From contig JBOGUF010000202.1 of the NCBI GenBank assembly GCA_050696075.1, positions 1 through 41,961 on the forward strand: 41,961 bases of DNA. Direction: 5' to 3'. The stretch's first letter is position 1. Every line of letters begins with the position of its first letter. This stretch comes from JBOGUF01 sp050696075. GTDB taxonomy: Bacteria > Chloroflexota > Chloroflexia > Thermomicrobiales > UBA6265. Below the pieces are notes generated by a model. It worked only from the letters and a program-made list of their open reading frames with translations. It was not told where the DNA came from and did not search any database. Of this stretch, positions 16,685 through 25,476 are shown piece by piece. Position numbers and translations under genes: made by a program.

Positions 16685-16873
16685 CAAATTCCCGCGATCG
16701 TTTCCCGTAGATGCAAGGCACGAGCCGGTTCCCTTTCTTCGTCCGCCCACGCGCACTCCTTCCTCAAAGCCCCTTCCGCGGGGTTAGGCAACAGGTTTCG
16801 GTGATGAAACGAGACGATGGAACGAATAGCGCGCTTGTTAGAAGCATTCGAACACTCAATTGCAACCGGGGTC

Positions 16874-16902
16874 TTGACAACGCATCGTTCTCCTAGCACA
16901 AT
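16874..16902 (+). promoter_or_regulatory. Probable promoter of the secreted-protein gene pair
   Basis: TTGACA (16874-16879) is followed after 17 bases by CACAAT (16897-16902), a 4/6 match to the -10. The stretch 16685-17016 otherwise holds no credible gene; it contains CAATTGCAA boxes near 16858 like those at the transporter promoters. Confidence 0.55.
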
Positions 16903-17016
16903 CAGATTGGGAAGCCCAGGTATCCACAAACGCAAACATTGCGATCATCAGATTAGTAGAGCCGTTGCGGCATGCCACGCGGCGGTTCAGCGCGTTGCGT
17001 TGAAAGGAGTGCACCC

Positions 17017-17628
17017 ATGCTCCACTCGGTCCCGCGGTGGTTCGCCCTGCTCGTCATCTTGGCTGGCGGTTTGACTTTGGCCCTGGCGCCAGCGGCGGCG
17101 CAGCAGACACCAGGCACTGCCACCGTCTCGGTCGAGGCCTCGGTCGTCATCCCGACGGAGCTCAGCATTACCCTCTGCGACGCGACGGCCGACTTCGGGG
17201 ATGGCCTGAACTACCTGGGAACCGCACCGACCGGCACAAGCGATGCGATCTTTGCCACCACGCCTGGAGATCCCACACAGCAACAAGGCGTCTTCTACGG
17301 TTGGACGCCAGCCTGCAGCGGCGGCGCGTCCTTTATGCGCGTCGAGAGCAACGTGTCGTGGAAATCCACCATCTGCTCGAGCGAGAGCAGCGGGTCGAGC
17401 TCGCTCAAGATTGCCAATAGCGACCTGCGCGTCAGTCTGGTCAAGGCCACATCCTACGAGCAAGCCCAAGGCTTTACGCAGATCAGGACGTGCGACAACC
17501 CGGCGACATTGGCGGGCACTCAGACGGCGGGAACCTATAACCTGAACTATTACCTCTATCTCCAGGTCGACCGGAGCGATGCCGCCGGCCCGTTCAACTC
17601 CGTGACCACCTGGTCGGTCACGCCGTGA
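17017..17628 (+). CDS. Secreted protein of unknown function (WxL-like surface protein)
   Basis: A 203-residue protein from ATG 17017 with AAGGAG at 17004-17009. An obvious Sec signal peptide (PRWFALLVILAGGLTLALAPAAA, cleavage near AAAQQ) precedes a small beta-rich, Ser/Thr/Gly-rich domain. Three to four cysteines (in TLCDATADFG, PACSGG, TICSSES, RTCDNPA) may form disulphides. No anchor or catalytic motif is present. The repeated pattern of a short beta-strand domain with ADFG and a terminal YYLYLQVD is reminiscent of WxL/surface beta-sandwich proteins. The next gene overlaps it by 4 bases and resembles a DUF916/WxL-interacting type protein, which supports that idea weakly. Confidence 0.75.
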   Translation: MLHSVPRWFALLVILAGGLTLALAPAAAQQTPGTATVSVEASVVIPTELSITLCDATADFGDGLNYLGTAPTGTSDAIFATTPGDPTQQQGVFYGWTPACSGGASFMRVESNVSWKSTICSSESSGSSSLKIANSDLRVSLVKATSYEQAQGFTQIRTCDNPATLAGTQTAGTYNLNYYLYLQVDRSDAAGPFNSVTTWSVTP

Positions 17629-18794
17629 ATCGTCGTTGGCTTGGGTTTCGTTCGATCTGCCTTGCAGCCGTCCTGCTTGGCTCGGTCGCGGCGACTGTCC
17701 AGCATGCGGCAGCGGTCGTCTCCCTCCGCATCTCGCCGGTCTTAGTCGCAATCTCCGCGACGCCAGGCGCTACCGGTTCCCAGGCATTGACGGTCGTCAA
17801 CGAGGGCGACGTCCCTGTTGACCTCACCGTCGGCATCGAAACCTACCAAACGGCGACCGGCGACTGGTCGGCCCAGGACTGGCTGGCGGTCGATCAATCG
17901 CGGGTGGCGCTGGCTCCCGGCGAAGATGCGGCGATCACCGTGACCCTACAGGTGCCGGACGACGTGGCGTCGGGTGGGCGCTACGCGCTCATCACCTTTA
18001 CCACCGGACCGCACCAGTCGGCCGAGCCGGGCGTCGCCATCACCGGCAAGCTCGGAGCCGCGATCTTGATCGCCGTCGAAGGAGACGGGGCGCTCGCCAG
18101 CGACGTTGCCATCGAGCGATTCGGACCGGTGCTCGAACCCGACGGCCGGATCGGCTTCCGCGCCCAGCTCTCCAACGACGGCAACCTCCACGCGTTGCCC
18201 GCCGGCCGGGTCGAGGTCAAGTCGGTCGAGGGCGACCCCCTCGGCCAGCTCGATCTGCCGATGACCACACCGCTCCTCCCCGACGGCGAGGTGGAGATGA
18301 CGGCCCAGGGGTCCCTGCCGCTGCCCGCCGGCGAGCGCTACCTGGCCCGCGCCACGATCAACGTCGGCGGCGGCGCGTCGATCACGGCAGAAACCGAGTT
18401 CTCGCCCGAGGCCCTGGTCGCGGTCGAGCGGACCACCGTCTGCGAGAACCTCGACCGCGGCCCCACCGCGACCCTCCTCCTCCGTAACGACGGCACGCTC
18501 GGCCTGCAACCCTTGCTCCAGATCGGCGTCCAGGACGCGGCCGGCAGCGCCCACGGCGCCCCCGTTGCGACCACCGCTCCCATGCTCTGGCCCGGCGACG
18601 CGGGCGAACTCCGCGTCGACCTCCCCACCCGCCTCACCAGCGGCGCCTACACTCTCACCGTCCGCGTCGACTACGCCGCCCCCGACGCCCAAGGCCGCAC
18701 CGCCCTCCCCCCACTCGAACAACAAACCACCTTCGCCATCGGCGGCCTCGGCCCCGACGCCGCGCCCCTGTGCCCACCGTCCACGGGCGCCTGA
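17625..18794 (+). CDS. Secreted multi-domain beta-sandwich protein (DUF916/WxL-interacting-like)
   Basis: A 389-residue protein with a GTG start overlapping the previous stop (GTGA). The signal peptide ICLAAVLLGSVAATVQHAAA is followed by an immunoglobulin-like module: ISPVLVAISATPGATGSQAL, VVNEGDVPVDLTV and ALAPGEDAAITVTLQVPDD. This is the pattern of the DUF916 N-terminal domain. A second and a third beta-sandwich unit follow (FRAQLSNDGNLHALPAGRVE; TATLLLRNDGTLGLQPLLQIG). No membrane anchor or sorting signal occurs at the C-terminus (CPPSTGA). It may form a surface or extracellular complex with the partner at 17017. Function is unknown. Confidence 0.8.
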   Translation: MNRRWLGFRSICLAAVLLGSVAATVQHAAAVVSLRISPVLVAISATPGATGSQALTVVNEGDVPVDLTVGIETYQTATGDWSAQDWLAVDQSRVALAPGEDAAITVTLQVPDDVASGGRYALITFTTGPHQSAEPGVAITGKLGAAILIAVEGDGALASDVAIERFGPVLEPDGRIGFRAQLSNDGNLHALPAGRVEVKSVEGDPLGQLDLPMTTPLLPDGEVEMTAQGSLPLPAGERYLARATINVGGGASITAETEFSPEALVAVERTTVCENLDRGPTATLLLRNDGTLGLQPLLQIGVQDAAGSAHGAPVATTAPMLWPGDAGELRVDLPTRLTSGAYTLTVRVDYAAPDAQGRTALPPLEQQTTFAIGGLGPDAAPLCPPSTGA

Positions 18795-18856
18795 TCAATG
18801 CGGGCTGCACTCGGCCTCCACGACGGACCGTCTTACCGCCTTGCCGCCTTTGCCGC

Positions 18857-19912
18857 CTACGCCGCGACCTCGATGCCGAGCTTTGCCCGCGCTTCGGCCA
18901 AGCGCGCCGCCTTGTGCGCCGCAAAATCCCACGTCGCCAGGAACGCCGCGCTGGCCCGCCGCCCCTCCTCGAAGAGCGCCAGCGCCCGCTCCGCCGCGAG
19001 GTCGAACTCCGTCGTGCGCACGCCGAGCGTCGCGATCGGGATCGTCCGCTGGAAGTTGTTCTCCTCGATGTAGAACCGGTCGTGCGCCTCGACCATCGTC
19101 CGCACCAGACTCTTGATGTAGTCGATCACCCCCGCGATCCCCCACCGCGGCGGTTCCTCCGGCAGCCGGTCGGCCAGCGAGGTCAGCGTCAGCTCCGGCT
19201 CCACCAGCTTCAACCCGAAGGTCGGCCACTCCGGCACACCCGGCGCGTCGAAGAGCCAGACTGGGAAGTTCGAGAGCATCCCGCCGTCCACGATCAGGTG
19301 CTCGCGCCCCGTCTTCGGGTTGCGGAACCGGACCGGCTCGAAAAAGATCGGAATGCTCATGCTCATCCGCACCGCCAACGCCACGTCCAAATCGTTCGGC
19401 TCGATCCCCAGCCGGTGCGCGTCCCGCGGCAGGACCAGCAGCCGGCGCTCGGTCAAATCCGACGCGATCACCTGCACCTTGTGGTGATAAAGCGGATTCG
19501 GCTCGGTCAGGTACGCATGATGGAGCAGATCGCCGAAGGTGTGGACACCCTTCGCGCGCAGCAGCGCTTCCATGAACGCCAGGAACGCTTCGCCCTCGTA
19601 GATGCCCCGGTCCTTCAGAATGCTCAACGGCGCCCCGATGAACGGGATCCGGTCTTCCCAGTCCCGGTCCGCGAAGCGGGTGAAGTCGAGGGCGAGGATG
19701 ATCTCGCGCAGCTCCGCGGTGCTGTAGCCAGCCGCGCGCAGTGTGGCCACGATCGCGCCCGCCGAGGCGCCGGCGATATTTTGCGGCCGATACCCCCGTT
19801 CTTCCAGAACGGAGAGCGCCCCGACCAGCCCGATTCCTTTGACGCCGCCCCCTTCGAAGACTAAATCGACGAAACCGTCATGCGCTCGGTGTGATTCTAT
19901 TGCCTCTGCCAT
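18857..19912 (-). CDS. Patatin-like phospholipase
   Basis: A 351-residue protein from ATG 19912, with GGAGG 8 bases upstream; a longer frame to 19963 adds a poorly supported basic leader. The patatin signature is complete: oxyanion loop FEGGGVKGIG, nucleophile elbow GASAGA, and the Asp of the Ser-Asp dyad in VDGGMLSNFPVWLF. Such proteins hydrolyse acyl esters of membrane or storage lipids. There is no signal peptide, so it is cytoplasmic or peripheral. It faces the secreted-protein gene 18794 tail to tail with a 62-base gap. Confidence 0.93.
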   Translation of the reverse strand: MAEAIESHRAHDGFVDLVFEGGGVKGIGLVGALSVLEERGYRPQNIAGASAGAIVATLRAAGYSTAELREIILALDFTRFADRDWEDRIPFIGAPLSILKDRGIYEGEAFLAFMEALLRAKGVHTFGDLLHHAYLTEPNPLYHHKVQVIASDLTERRLLVLPRDAHRLGIEPNDLDVALAVRMSMSIPIFFEPVRFRNPKTGREHLIVDGGMLSNFPVWLFDAPGVPEWPTFGLKLVEPELTLTSLADRLPEEPPRWGIAGVIDYIKSLVRTMVEAHDRFYIEENNFQRTIPIATLGVRTTEFDLAAERALALFEEGRRASAAFLATWDFAAHKAARLAEARAKLGIEVAA

Positions 19913-20105
19913 CTTACCGGCCTCCATTCGACGATCCAAAAAACGACGTGGTCGATGGCGCAATGGGCCGACCCATGTGCAGCATGAGGTCCAAAGGCGT
20001 CACAAACATCGGCAGAAATACGGATTCAGACAAGCACGCCGGAGACCGTTTACGTAACTCGTCGCGCAATCAACCGGCAGAAGTGCCTAGCGAGAGCGCC
20101 GGTTC

Positions 20106-21218
20106 TCAGCAAGCGGCAATGGCGGCCGGTGTCCGCACCGGCAGCTTGTAGCACTCCCGCGACGTCTCTGAGAAGACGCGCCGGCGCAGTTCCTCTCCAA
20201 GGGGCGGGAGGGACGAAGTCGGGGAGTCGAAGTCGAAGTGGGGGTAGTCCGAGGCGAACATCAGCGTTTGCTCGGCCCGCGCCCATTCGAACACGGTCAG
20301 CAATTGCTGCCGCCGATCAGGTGACTCCATTGGCTGGCTCGTGAATCGACAGTGCTCAAAGACGTACTCGCTCGGTGGGCGCTTCACCCACGGCGTCTCC
20401 CGCCGCAGTGCCTTCCAGTCGGCGTCGACGTGCCACAAGAAGGTCGGCAGCCAGACGTAGCCGCCCTCGACAAAGACGACCCGCAAGCTCGGATAGCGCT
20501 CGAACAGCCCCTCGAAGATCATGCTTGCCAGGTGACTCTGAAAGGCAAGTGAGCGACTCTGCCGCAATTCAACATAATATGAGGGATAGCCAACTGGTGT
20601 CGGCGGTCCATTCGTCCCAGCGCCTTCGCTGCCGGTGTGCAGGACGAACGGTAGGTCCAGAGCGACACAGGCCTCGAAGATCGGGTCGTAGTAGCGCTGC
20701 CCGTAGGGGAAGCGGGCGCCGTTCGGCACGAGCACGCCGACGATGTCCGGGTGCGGTCCGACGCGCTCGATCTCCTTGGCGGCTTGTCGGGGGTCCTGTG
20801 TGGCGACGATGGCAGCCCCCTTCAACCGCTCGTCTTTCTCCAGCCACTGGGCGATCATCCAGTCGTTGTAGGCTGAGGCCAGGGCCGTGGCGTAGTCCGG
20901 ATCGGGGAGCGTCGGGATCGGCCGCAGCTCTTGCCCCAGCAGGATCGCGTATTCGACGTTGTGGGGATCGAGGTGCTGACGTCGCATCAGGTCGAGGTCC
21001 GAGCCCGGCGGGCGCCCGTCGTCCGGCCAGGAATCGCTGCGATACCCCCGGTCGCCGCCGTTCGGGTAGCCGCCGCCCTGGCCGATGCCGAGTCCGAACT
21101 GCTTGATTCGTTCCTGATAGGCCCGCGACAGGTACGGAAAGAGGTCGGTTGGAGCGGTTAGTCGCTGATGCACGTCGCAGTCGATGATCGGTTTGCCGCT
21201 GCCCACTGCCACTGCCAT
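20106..21218 (-). CDS. Amidohydrolase family 2 metal-dependent hydrolase/decarboxylase
   Basis: A 370-residue TIM-barrel protein. ATG 21218 has AAGGAGGACGAG just upstream; a longer frame to 21533 overlaps the Rieske gene. Metal-site motifs are DCDVHQ near the N-terminus (a DxDxH variant), LPFVLHTGSEG, RVVFVEGGYVWLP and the final FASDYPHFD. These place it in the amidohydro_2 group (ACMS decarboxylase/salicylate-type enzymes), which act on aromatic or carboxylic substrates. A Rieske ferredoxin gene lies 35 bases upstream in the same operon, an association seen in aromatic catabolism. The exact substrate is unknown. Confidence 0.9.
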   Translation of the reverse strand: MAVAVGSGKPIIDCDVHQRLTAPTDLFPYLSRAYQERIKQFGLGIGQGGGYPNGGDRGYRSDSWPDDGRPPGSDLDLMRRQHLDPHNVEYAILLGQELRPIPTLPDPDYATALASAYNDWMIAQWLEKDERLKGAAIVATQDPRQAAKEIERVGPHPDIVGVLVPNGARFPYGQRYYDPIFEACVALDLPFVLHTGSEGAGTNGPPTPVGYPSYYVELRQSRSLAFQSHLASMIFEGLFERYPSLRVVFVEGGYVWLPTFLWHVDADWKALRRETPWVKRPPSEYVFEHCRFTSQPMESPDRRQQLLTVFEWARAEQTLMFASDYPHFDFDSPTSSLPPLGEELRRRVFSETSRECYKLPVRTPAAIAAC

Positions 21219-21253
21219 CTCGTCCTCCTTGCCGCCTCGCCGCCTTGCCCTAC

Positions 21254-21658
21254 CTATGCATGGAGTATGACGACACCGCCTTCGACCGTGACCGGAAAGG
21301 TTTCGATCGTCGGATCGTCCTCGTCCGGCGATTCGACCGTGACCTCGTAGGTCTTTACGCGAACGCGGTGCGGATTGAAGACCGACCGTCCCGTAGCGAT
21401 CTCGAACTCCCAGCCGTGCCACGGGCACTTGATGATCTCGTCTTCCCGGGCGTAGACCAACTCGTACGGTTTGGTCGCGACGTTGGTGCCGCCGATGACG
21501 CCCAGGCAGAGCGGCGCGCCTTGATGCGGGCAACTGTTCCGCAACGCGTACAAGTCGCCGCGGATATTGAAGACCCCGATCGTCCGGCCGTCGACCTCGA
21601 CGATCCGCCGGGAACCGGGAGGGAATTCACGTAGGAGAGCGATGACGTGTTGCTTCAT
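21254..21658 (-). CDS. Rieske [2Fe-2S] ferredoxin
   Basis: A 134-residue protein with the two Rieske cluster-binding boxes, CPHQGAPLC and CPWHGWEF (Cys-X-His and Cys-X2-His). The insert between the boxes (GVIGGTNVATKPYELVY) is longer than in many ferredoxins, as in the Rieske proteins that accompany amidohydrolases. It probably passes electrons to an oxygenase or serves a partner enzyme; no oxygenase alpha subunit is present in the window. The ATG 21658 is the only reasonable start. Promoter at 21692-21720. Confidence 0.93.
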   Translation of the reverse strand: MKQHVIALLREFPPGSRRIVEVDGRTIGVFNIRGDLYALRNSCPHQGAPLCLGVIGGTNVATKPYELVYAREDEIIKCPWHGWEFEIATGRSVFNPHRVRVKTYEVTVESPDEDDPTIETFPVTVEGGVVILHA

Positions 21659-21691
21659 TTTGACCCAGCGCCCGAATGCGTTCGACGCGGC

Positions 21692-21720
21692 AGTCTAGAA
21701 GCGCCCCCCGTACGTGTCAA
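21692..21720 (-). promoter_or_regulatory. Promoter of the Rieske-amidohydrolase operon
   Basis: On the minus strand TTGACA (21720-21715), a 17-base spacer, then TAGACT (21697-21692), 34 bases before the Rieske ATG. The same interval separates it from the divergent creatininase gene. Confidence 0.7.
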
Positions 21721-21837
21721 CGGCTTCGCCGCCGCGGTCGCGACAGCCGACCTCCTTTCCGGTACCATCCCGGCGCCCCTCACGACGAAGTGAAGGTCTG
21801 CATCCGCCCGCGCGAGCGGATTGGCAAGGAGGAATGC

Positions 21838-22626
21838 GTGGAGAAGGTCAGAACCGCGGAGATGTCCTGGCGCGAGGTGGAGGCGGCGATTGGGCGCGGC
21901 GCGGTGGTCCTGGTGCCGATGGGTTCGACGGAAGAGCACGGTCCGCACGCGCCGACCGGCGACTACCTGATCGCCGACGAGATCACGGCCCGCGTCGCCC
22001 GCGAGGCCGGCGCGGTGATGACCCCTACGATCCCGTTCAGCTACTCGGAATATTTCCGCCGCTTCCCCGGTACGATCACCCTCCAGGCCGAAACGCTCCG
22101 TCTTCTCGTGCGCGATACGGTCTATTGCCTCCTCGACCAGGGGTTCAACCACATCATCCTCGTCAACGGTCACAAGGGAAACGAACCGATCCTGCTGCCG
22201 CTCATTCGCCAGATCCGCCGCGAACGGGGCGTGCTGACGCCGGTTGTCGCGCCGCTCGGCTTCGGGTTGACCGGAGCGGTGCAGCGAGAGCTCTACGGCG
22301 ACACCCCGATCGGCCACGGAGGGGAACCGATCGGCTCGATCATGTCGTATCTGCACCCCGAGCTGGTCGATCTTGACCGCGCTGAGGACTGGGCGTCGCA
22401 GCCCTATCTCGGCTTGCCGACCTCGGGCCTCAACGGCGTCCTCTTCGAGGGCCGCACCGTCAACCTGGCGATCAACATGGAAGAGATCACGCCGCCGTCC
22501 GGCAGCCTCTCCGACCCACGCGTCGCCTCTCCCGACAAGGGCGAGCGCATCGTTGACGAGGCCGTGAAGAGTCTGACCGCGTTCGTCCGCTGGTTCAGCG
22601 GCATCGACCCGGCCGCCGAACCGTAA
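21838..22626 (+). CDS. Creatininase family amidohydrolase
   Basis: A 262-residue protein. GTG 21838 is chosen because AAGGAGG ends 5 bases upstream (21826-21832), and the sequence before it does not look like family. The conserved metal and active-site segments are GSTEEHGPHAPTGDYLIADE, NGHKGNEP and HGGEPIGS. The family includes creatinine amidohydrolase and MftE-type peptidases and forms zinc-dependent homomultimers. The lysine in NGHKGNE replaces the common glycine of NGHGGN. It is alone on the plus strand, divergent from the Rieske operon; the metabolic context does not identify the substrate. Confidence 0.9.
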   Translation: MEKVRTAEMSWREVEAAIGRGAVVLVPMGSTEEHGPHAPTGDYLIADEITARVAREAGAVMTPTIPFSYSEYFRRFPGTITLQAETLRLLVRDTVYCLLDQGFNHIILVNGHKGNEPILLPLIRQIRRERGVLTPVVAPLGFGLTGAVQRELYGDTPIGHGGEPIGSIMSYLHPELVDLDRAEDWASQPYLGLPTSGLNGVLFEGRTVNLAINMEEITPPSGSLSDPRVASPDKGERIVDEAVKSLTAFVRWFSGIDPAAEP

Positions 22627-22647
22627 GCGCTGATCCGAAGGAGCGGG

Positions 22648-22685
22648 CAATTGCAATTGACCCCGCGTGGACTCCTTGGGATACT
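22648..22685 (+). promoter_or_regulatory. Promoter and operator of the second binding-protein gene
   Basis: TTGACC (22657-22662), 17 bases, GATACT (22680-22685). A perfect 12-base palindrome CAATTGCAATTG (22648-22659) overlaps the -35. The TTGCAA core recalls the boxes at the other two binding-protein promoters, so the three may answer to one regulator. Confidence 0.65.
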
Positions 22686-22805
22686 GTCACGCGGACCCGT
22701 CTTGTTGGATTGATTTCGCCATGACTGGCAATGGGGTCATGATCAACGCCAAACCTTCGCTTCGTTGGCGTGTACCTGCCAAGCTACAGAAGGAGCGTGT
22801 GCGAG

Positions 22806-24407
22806 ATGACATCGGCCAACCACGGCAACACCCCGAAACTCACCCGGCGTTCCCTGGTGCGCAACACCGCCGTCGCCGGCGGCGGCGTGGCGGCTGCCCT
22901 TACTATCCCTGCCGCCTACGCGCCGCATGTGGCCGCGGCGGCGGCGCAAGATGCCGCCACGACGACCTTCCGCTACGTCGACGGCACGGAGCCGAACAGC
23001 CTCGATCCGCCGATCGGCACCGGACCCTTCGGGCACGTCGTGCGGGCGCTCTTCGAGCCGCTGCTGGACAAAAATGAGAGCCTCGAGCCGCAACCACTCC
23101 TGGCGACCGACTGGAGCGTCAGCGAGGACGAGCTGACCTGGACCTTCAACCTCAAGCAGGGGGTGACGTTCCACGACGGCGCCGAGTTCACCAGCGATGC
23201 GGTCAAATACACCTTCGACCGCATCCTCGATCCCGAGTTTGCCGCCGGCCGCCGCGCCGTCTTCACCACGATCAAGGAGATCGTTCCGGACGGGCCGCAC
23301 GTCGTCAAGTTTGTCACCCACGAGAAGTTCCCTGACCTCCCTTCCTTGCTCACCGATCGCAACGGGGCGATCGTCAGCCCCACGGCGGCCGAGCAAGCCG
23401 GCGCCGAAGAATTTGGCCTCAACCCCGTTGGCACCGGTCCGTTTCAATTCGTGGAGTGGTTGCCGAATGACCACATCACGCTGCGGCGGTTCGACGGGTA
23501 CCACAACGGCCCCGCCGCGGTCGACGAGGTCATCTTCCGCGCCGTGCCGGAGGCGTCGAGCCGCGAGGCAATGTTGCTCGCAGGCGAAGTCGACTTCATC
23601 TTCAGCCCGCCGAACGAAAGTGTCGCCTCACTCCAGGAGAACGCCGACCTCACGGTGCTGGTCTTCGACAGCCTGACCCAGGTCACCGCCGAGATGCGGC
23701 AGACGCAGCCGCCGTTCAGTGTCAAGGAAGTCCGCCAGGCGATGAACTATGCGGTGGACTCGCGGGCTATCATCGATACCATCCGGAACGGACTCGGCTC
23801 CGTTTGCGACTCGCCCGCGCCGCCCGATGTTTGGGGCGCGGTCAAGCTCGAGCCATACGCGTACGATCCCGAGCGGGCACAGGAACTGCTGGCCGCCGGC
23901 GGCTATCCGGACGGCTTCGACGGCGTGCTCTTCTACGTCAGTGGGCGCTGGTCGGGAGACGATCAGGTCTTCCAGGCGTTGCAAGCCTACTGGGGCCAGA
24001 TCGGGGTCAATATCGAGATCCAGACCATCGACATGGGATCGCTCGCCGATGCCCTCGCCGCGGAGCCCGACGAACGTGCCGGCTATATCGCCGGGCTGAT
24101 CCGCACCAGCACCTATCTCGACTACCACCTCTTCCGCCTCTTCCACTCGACGTCGACGTTCGAGGCGGCCTCCCAGCGGTCGGGCTATCTCAACCCAGAG
24201 GTCGACGCCCTGCTCGACCAAGGGCGCACGACGTTTGTCGAGGAAGAGCGCCTTGTCGCCTACGAGGAGGCGCAGCGGCTGATCTGGGACGACGCGCCGT
24301 TCGTCTGGGTCTTTATCCGGCAGGACGTTGCCGCTCATCGCGCCGGCGTGTCCGGATTCGTCCTACAGCGGGACGGCGAATTGCTCTTCAAGGATGTTCA
24401 GGTGTAA
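22806..24407 (+). CDS. Tat-secreted solute-binding protein (family 5) of a second Dpp-type transporter
   Basis: A 533-residue protein from ATG 22806 with AAGGAG 10 bases upstream. The N-terminus has LTRRSLVRNTAVAGGGVAA, a twin-arginine-type signal. The mature protein shows the SBP_bac_5 layout: SLDPPIGTGPFGHVV, LFEPLLDKN, LTWTFNLKQGVTFHDGAEF, NPVGTGPFQFVEW, and MNYAVDSRAIIDTI. Length is close to peptide-type DppA. It is followed by two permease genes but not by ATPases. The promoter at 22648-22685 carries a TTGCAA palindrome. The ligand cannot be deduced. Confidence 0.92.
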   Translation: MTSANHGNTPKLTRRSLVRNTAVAGGGVAAALTIPAAYAPHVAAAAAQDAATTTFRYVDGTEPNSLDPPIGTGPFGHVVRALFEPLLDKNESLEPQPLLATDWSVSEDELTWTFNLKQGVTFHDGAEFTSDAVKYTFDRILDPEFAAGRRAVFTTIKEIVPDGPHVVKFVTHEKFPDLPSLLTDRNGAIVSPTAAEQAGAEEFGLNPVGTGPFQFVEWLPNDHITLRRFDGYHNGPAAVDEVIFRAVPEASSREAMLLAGEVDFIFSPPNESVASLQENADLTVLVFDSLTQVTAEMRQTQPPFSVKEVRQAMNYAVDSRAIIDTIRNGLGSVCDSPAPPDVWGAVKLEPYAYDPERAQELLAAGGYPDGFDGVLFYVSGRWSGDDQVFQALQAYWGQIGVNIEIQTIDMGSLADALAAEPDERAGYIAGLIRTSTYLDYHLFRLFHSTSTFEAASQRSGYLNPEVDALLDQGRTTFVEEERLVAYEEAQRLIWDDAPFVWVFIRQDVAAHRAGVSGFVLQRDGELLFKDVQV

Positions 24408-24426
24408 GGCAGTCCTCACCCCCCTG

Positions 24427-24458
24427 CCCCCTCTCCCTCTTGACGGAGGGAGAGGGGG
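24427..24458. repeat. Perfect 13-bp hairpin between binding-protein and permease genes
   Basis: CCCCCTCTCCCTC and GAGGGAGAGGGGG form a perfect stem around a 6-base loop. A second small hairpin GCGGCG/CGCCGC follows, and then a TAACGCC tandem motif (24498-24519). Lack of a T-run argues against a simple terminator; it may stabilise the upstream mRNA so that more binding protein is made. Confidence 0.75.
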
Positions 24459-24537
24459 AGTCGCGGCGCAAACGCGCCGCTCCCGTCGTCGTTCCCGTAA
24501 CGCCTAACGCCTAACGCCTTCGTCGCGGAGGACCGCC

Positions 24538-25458
24538 GTGGGACAACACGTTCTCCGCCGCCTGCTGACGCTGATACCGGTCCTGCTTGCGGTCTCCGTG
24601 CTGGTCTTCGGGATGCTCAAGATCTCCCCGGGCGACTCGGCGAGCATCCTGGCGGGCGACGATGCGACCGCGGCCGACATCGCGGTGATCCGAGCGCGGT
24701 ATGGTCTCGATAAACCGATCCACATCCAATACCTGACCTGGGTCTCGAACGCGGTCCAGGGCGATCTGGGGCGCTCGATCGTCACGCGCCGTCCCGTCAC
24801 GCAAGAGATCACCAGCCGCGTGCGACCAACCGTTGAGCTTGCACTCGCCTCGATCGTGCTCGCTACACTGCTCGGCATGGCCGTCGGCGTCGTCTCCGCC
24901 ACCCGGCACAATAGCCCCGTCGACTACCTCTCGATGGCATTGGCGCTGGTCGGCGCCTCGATGCCGGTCTTCTGGCTTGGGCTGGTCATGATCTTCTTCT
25001 TCTCCGTCGATCTCGGCTGGCTGCCGACCGGCGGCGTCGGCGGACTCTCGCATCTCGTCTTGCCGGCGATTGCCCTCGGCTCCTCCTCGGCCGCGATCAT
25101 CGCCCGCATGACCCGGTCGAGCATGCTCGAAACGATTCGCCAGGACTACGTGCGCACCGCGCGGGCGAAGGGACTCGGCGAGCGGCTCGTCCTGTGGCGG
25201 CACACCCTCAAAAACGGTCTGATCCCGATCGTCACCGTCATCGGCCTGCAGTTCGGCTACTTGCTCGGCGGCACCGTCGTGACCGAGACCGTCTTCTCGC
25301 GGCCGGGTGTCGGCCGTTTACTCGTCGATGGGATTCGGACCCGTGACTTTCCCGTGGTGCAAGGGACACTGATGATCCTCGCCGTCTCCTTCGTCCTCGT
25401 GAATCTGATTGTCGATCTGCTCTACCTCTACCTCGATCCCAGGCTGCGCGCGGCCTGA
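24538..25458 (+). CDS. Dpp/Opp-type permease (DppB-like), second transporter
   Basis: A 306-residue membrane protein from GTG 24538 with GGAGG about 8 bases upstream. The family start LLTLIPVLLAVSVLVFGMLKISPGD is present, as are the ARYGLDKPIHIQYLTW region and the coupling loop (IRQDYVRTARAKGLGERLVLWR). The ending is LYLYLDPRLRAA. It pairs with the gene at 25477. It is of standard length and is closer to peptide-type DppB than its counterpart at 8373. Confidence 0.94.
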   Translation: MGQHVLRRLLTLIPVLLAVSVLVFGMLKISPGDSASILAGDDATAADIAVIRARYGLDKPIHIQYLTWVSNAVQGDLGRSIVTRRPVTQEITSRVRPTVELALASIVLATLLGMAVGVVSATRHNSPVDYLSMALALVGASMPVFWLGLVMIFFFSVDLGWLPTGGVGGLSHLVLPAIALGSSSAAIIARMTRSSMLETIRQDYVRTARAKGLGERLVLWRHTLKNGLIPIVTVIGLQFGYLLGGTVVTETVFSRPGVGRLLVDGIRTRDFPVVQGTLMILAVSFVLVNLIVDLLYLYLDPRLRAA

Positions 25459-25476
25459 GCCTGACTGGACGCGACG

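Noticed and set aside
16685..17016. tRNA or small RNA gene
   Set aside because: I could not find a cloverleaf or conserved RNA motif; only a promoter-like sequence is visible.
18570..19116. Proline-rich plus-strand frame near the patatin gene
   Set aside because: It is a shadow of the end of the DUF916-like gene and the antisense of the patatin gene.
24427..24458. Rho-independent terminator
   Set aside because: The 13-bp stem is perfect, but no run of T follows and a permease of the same system lies just downstream.
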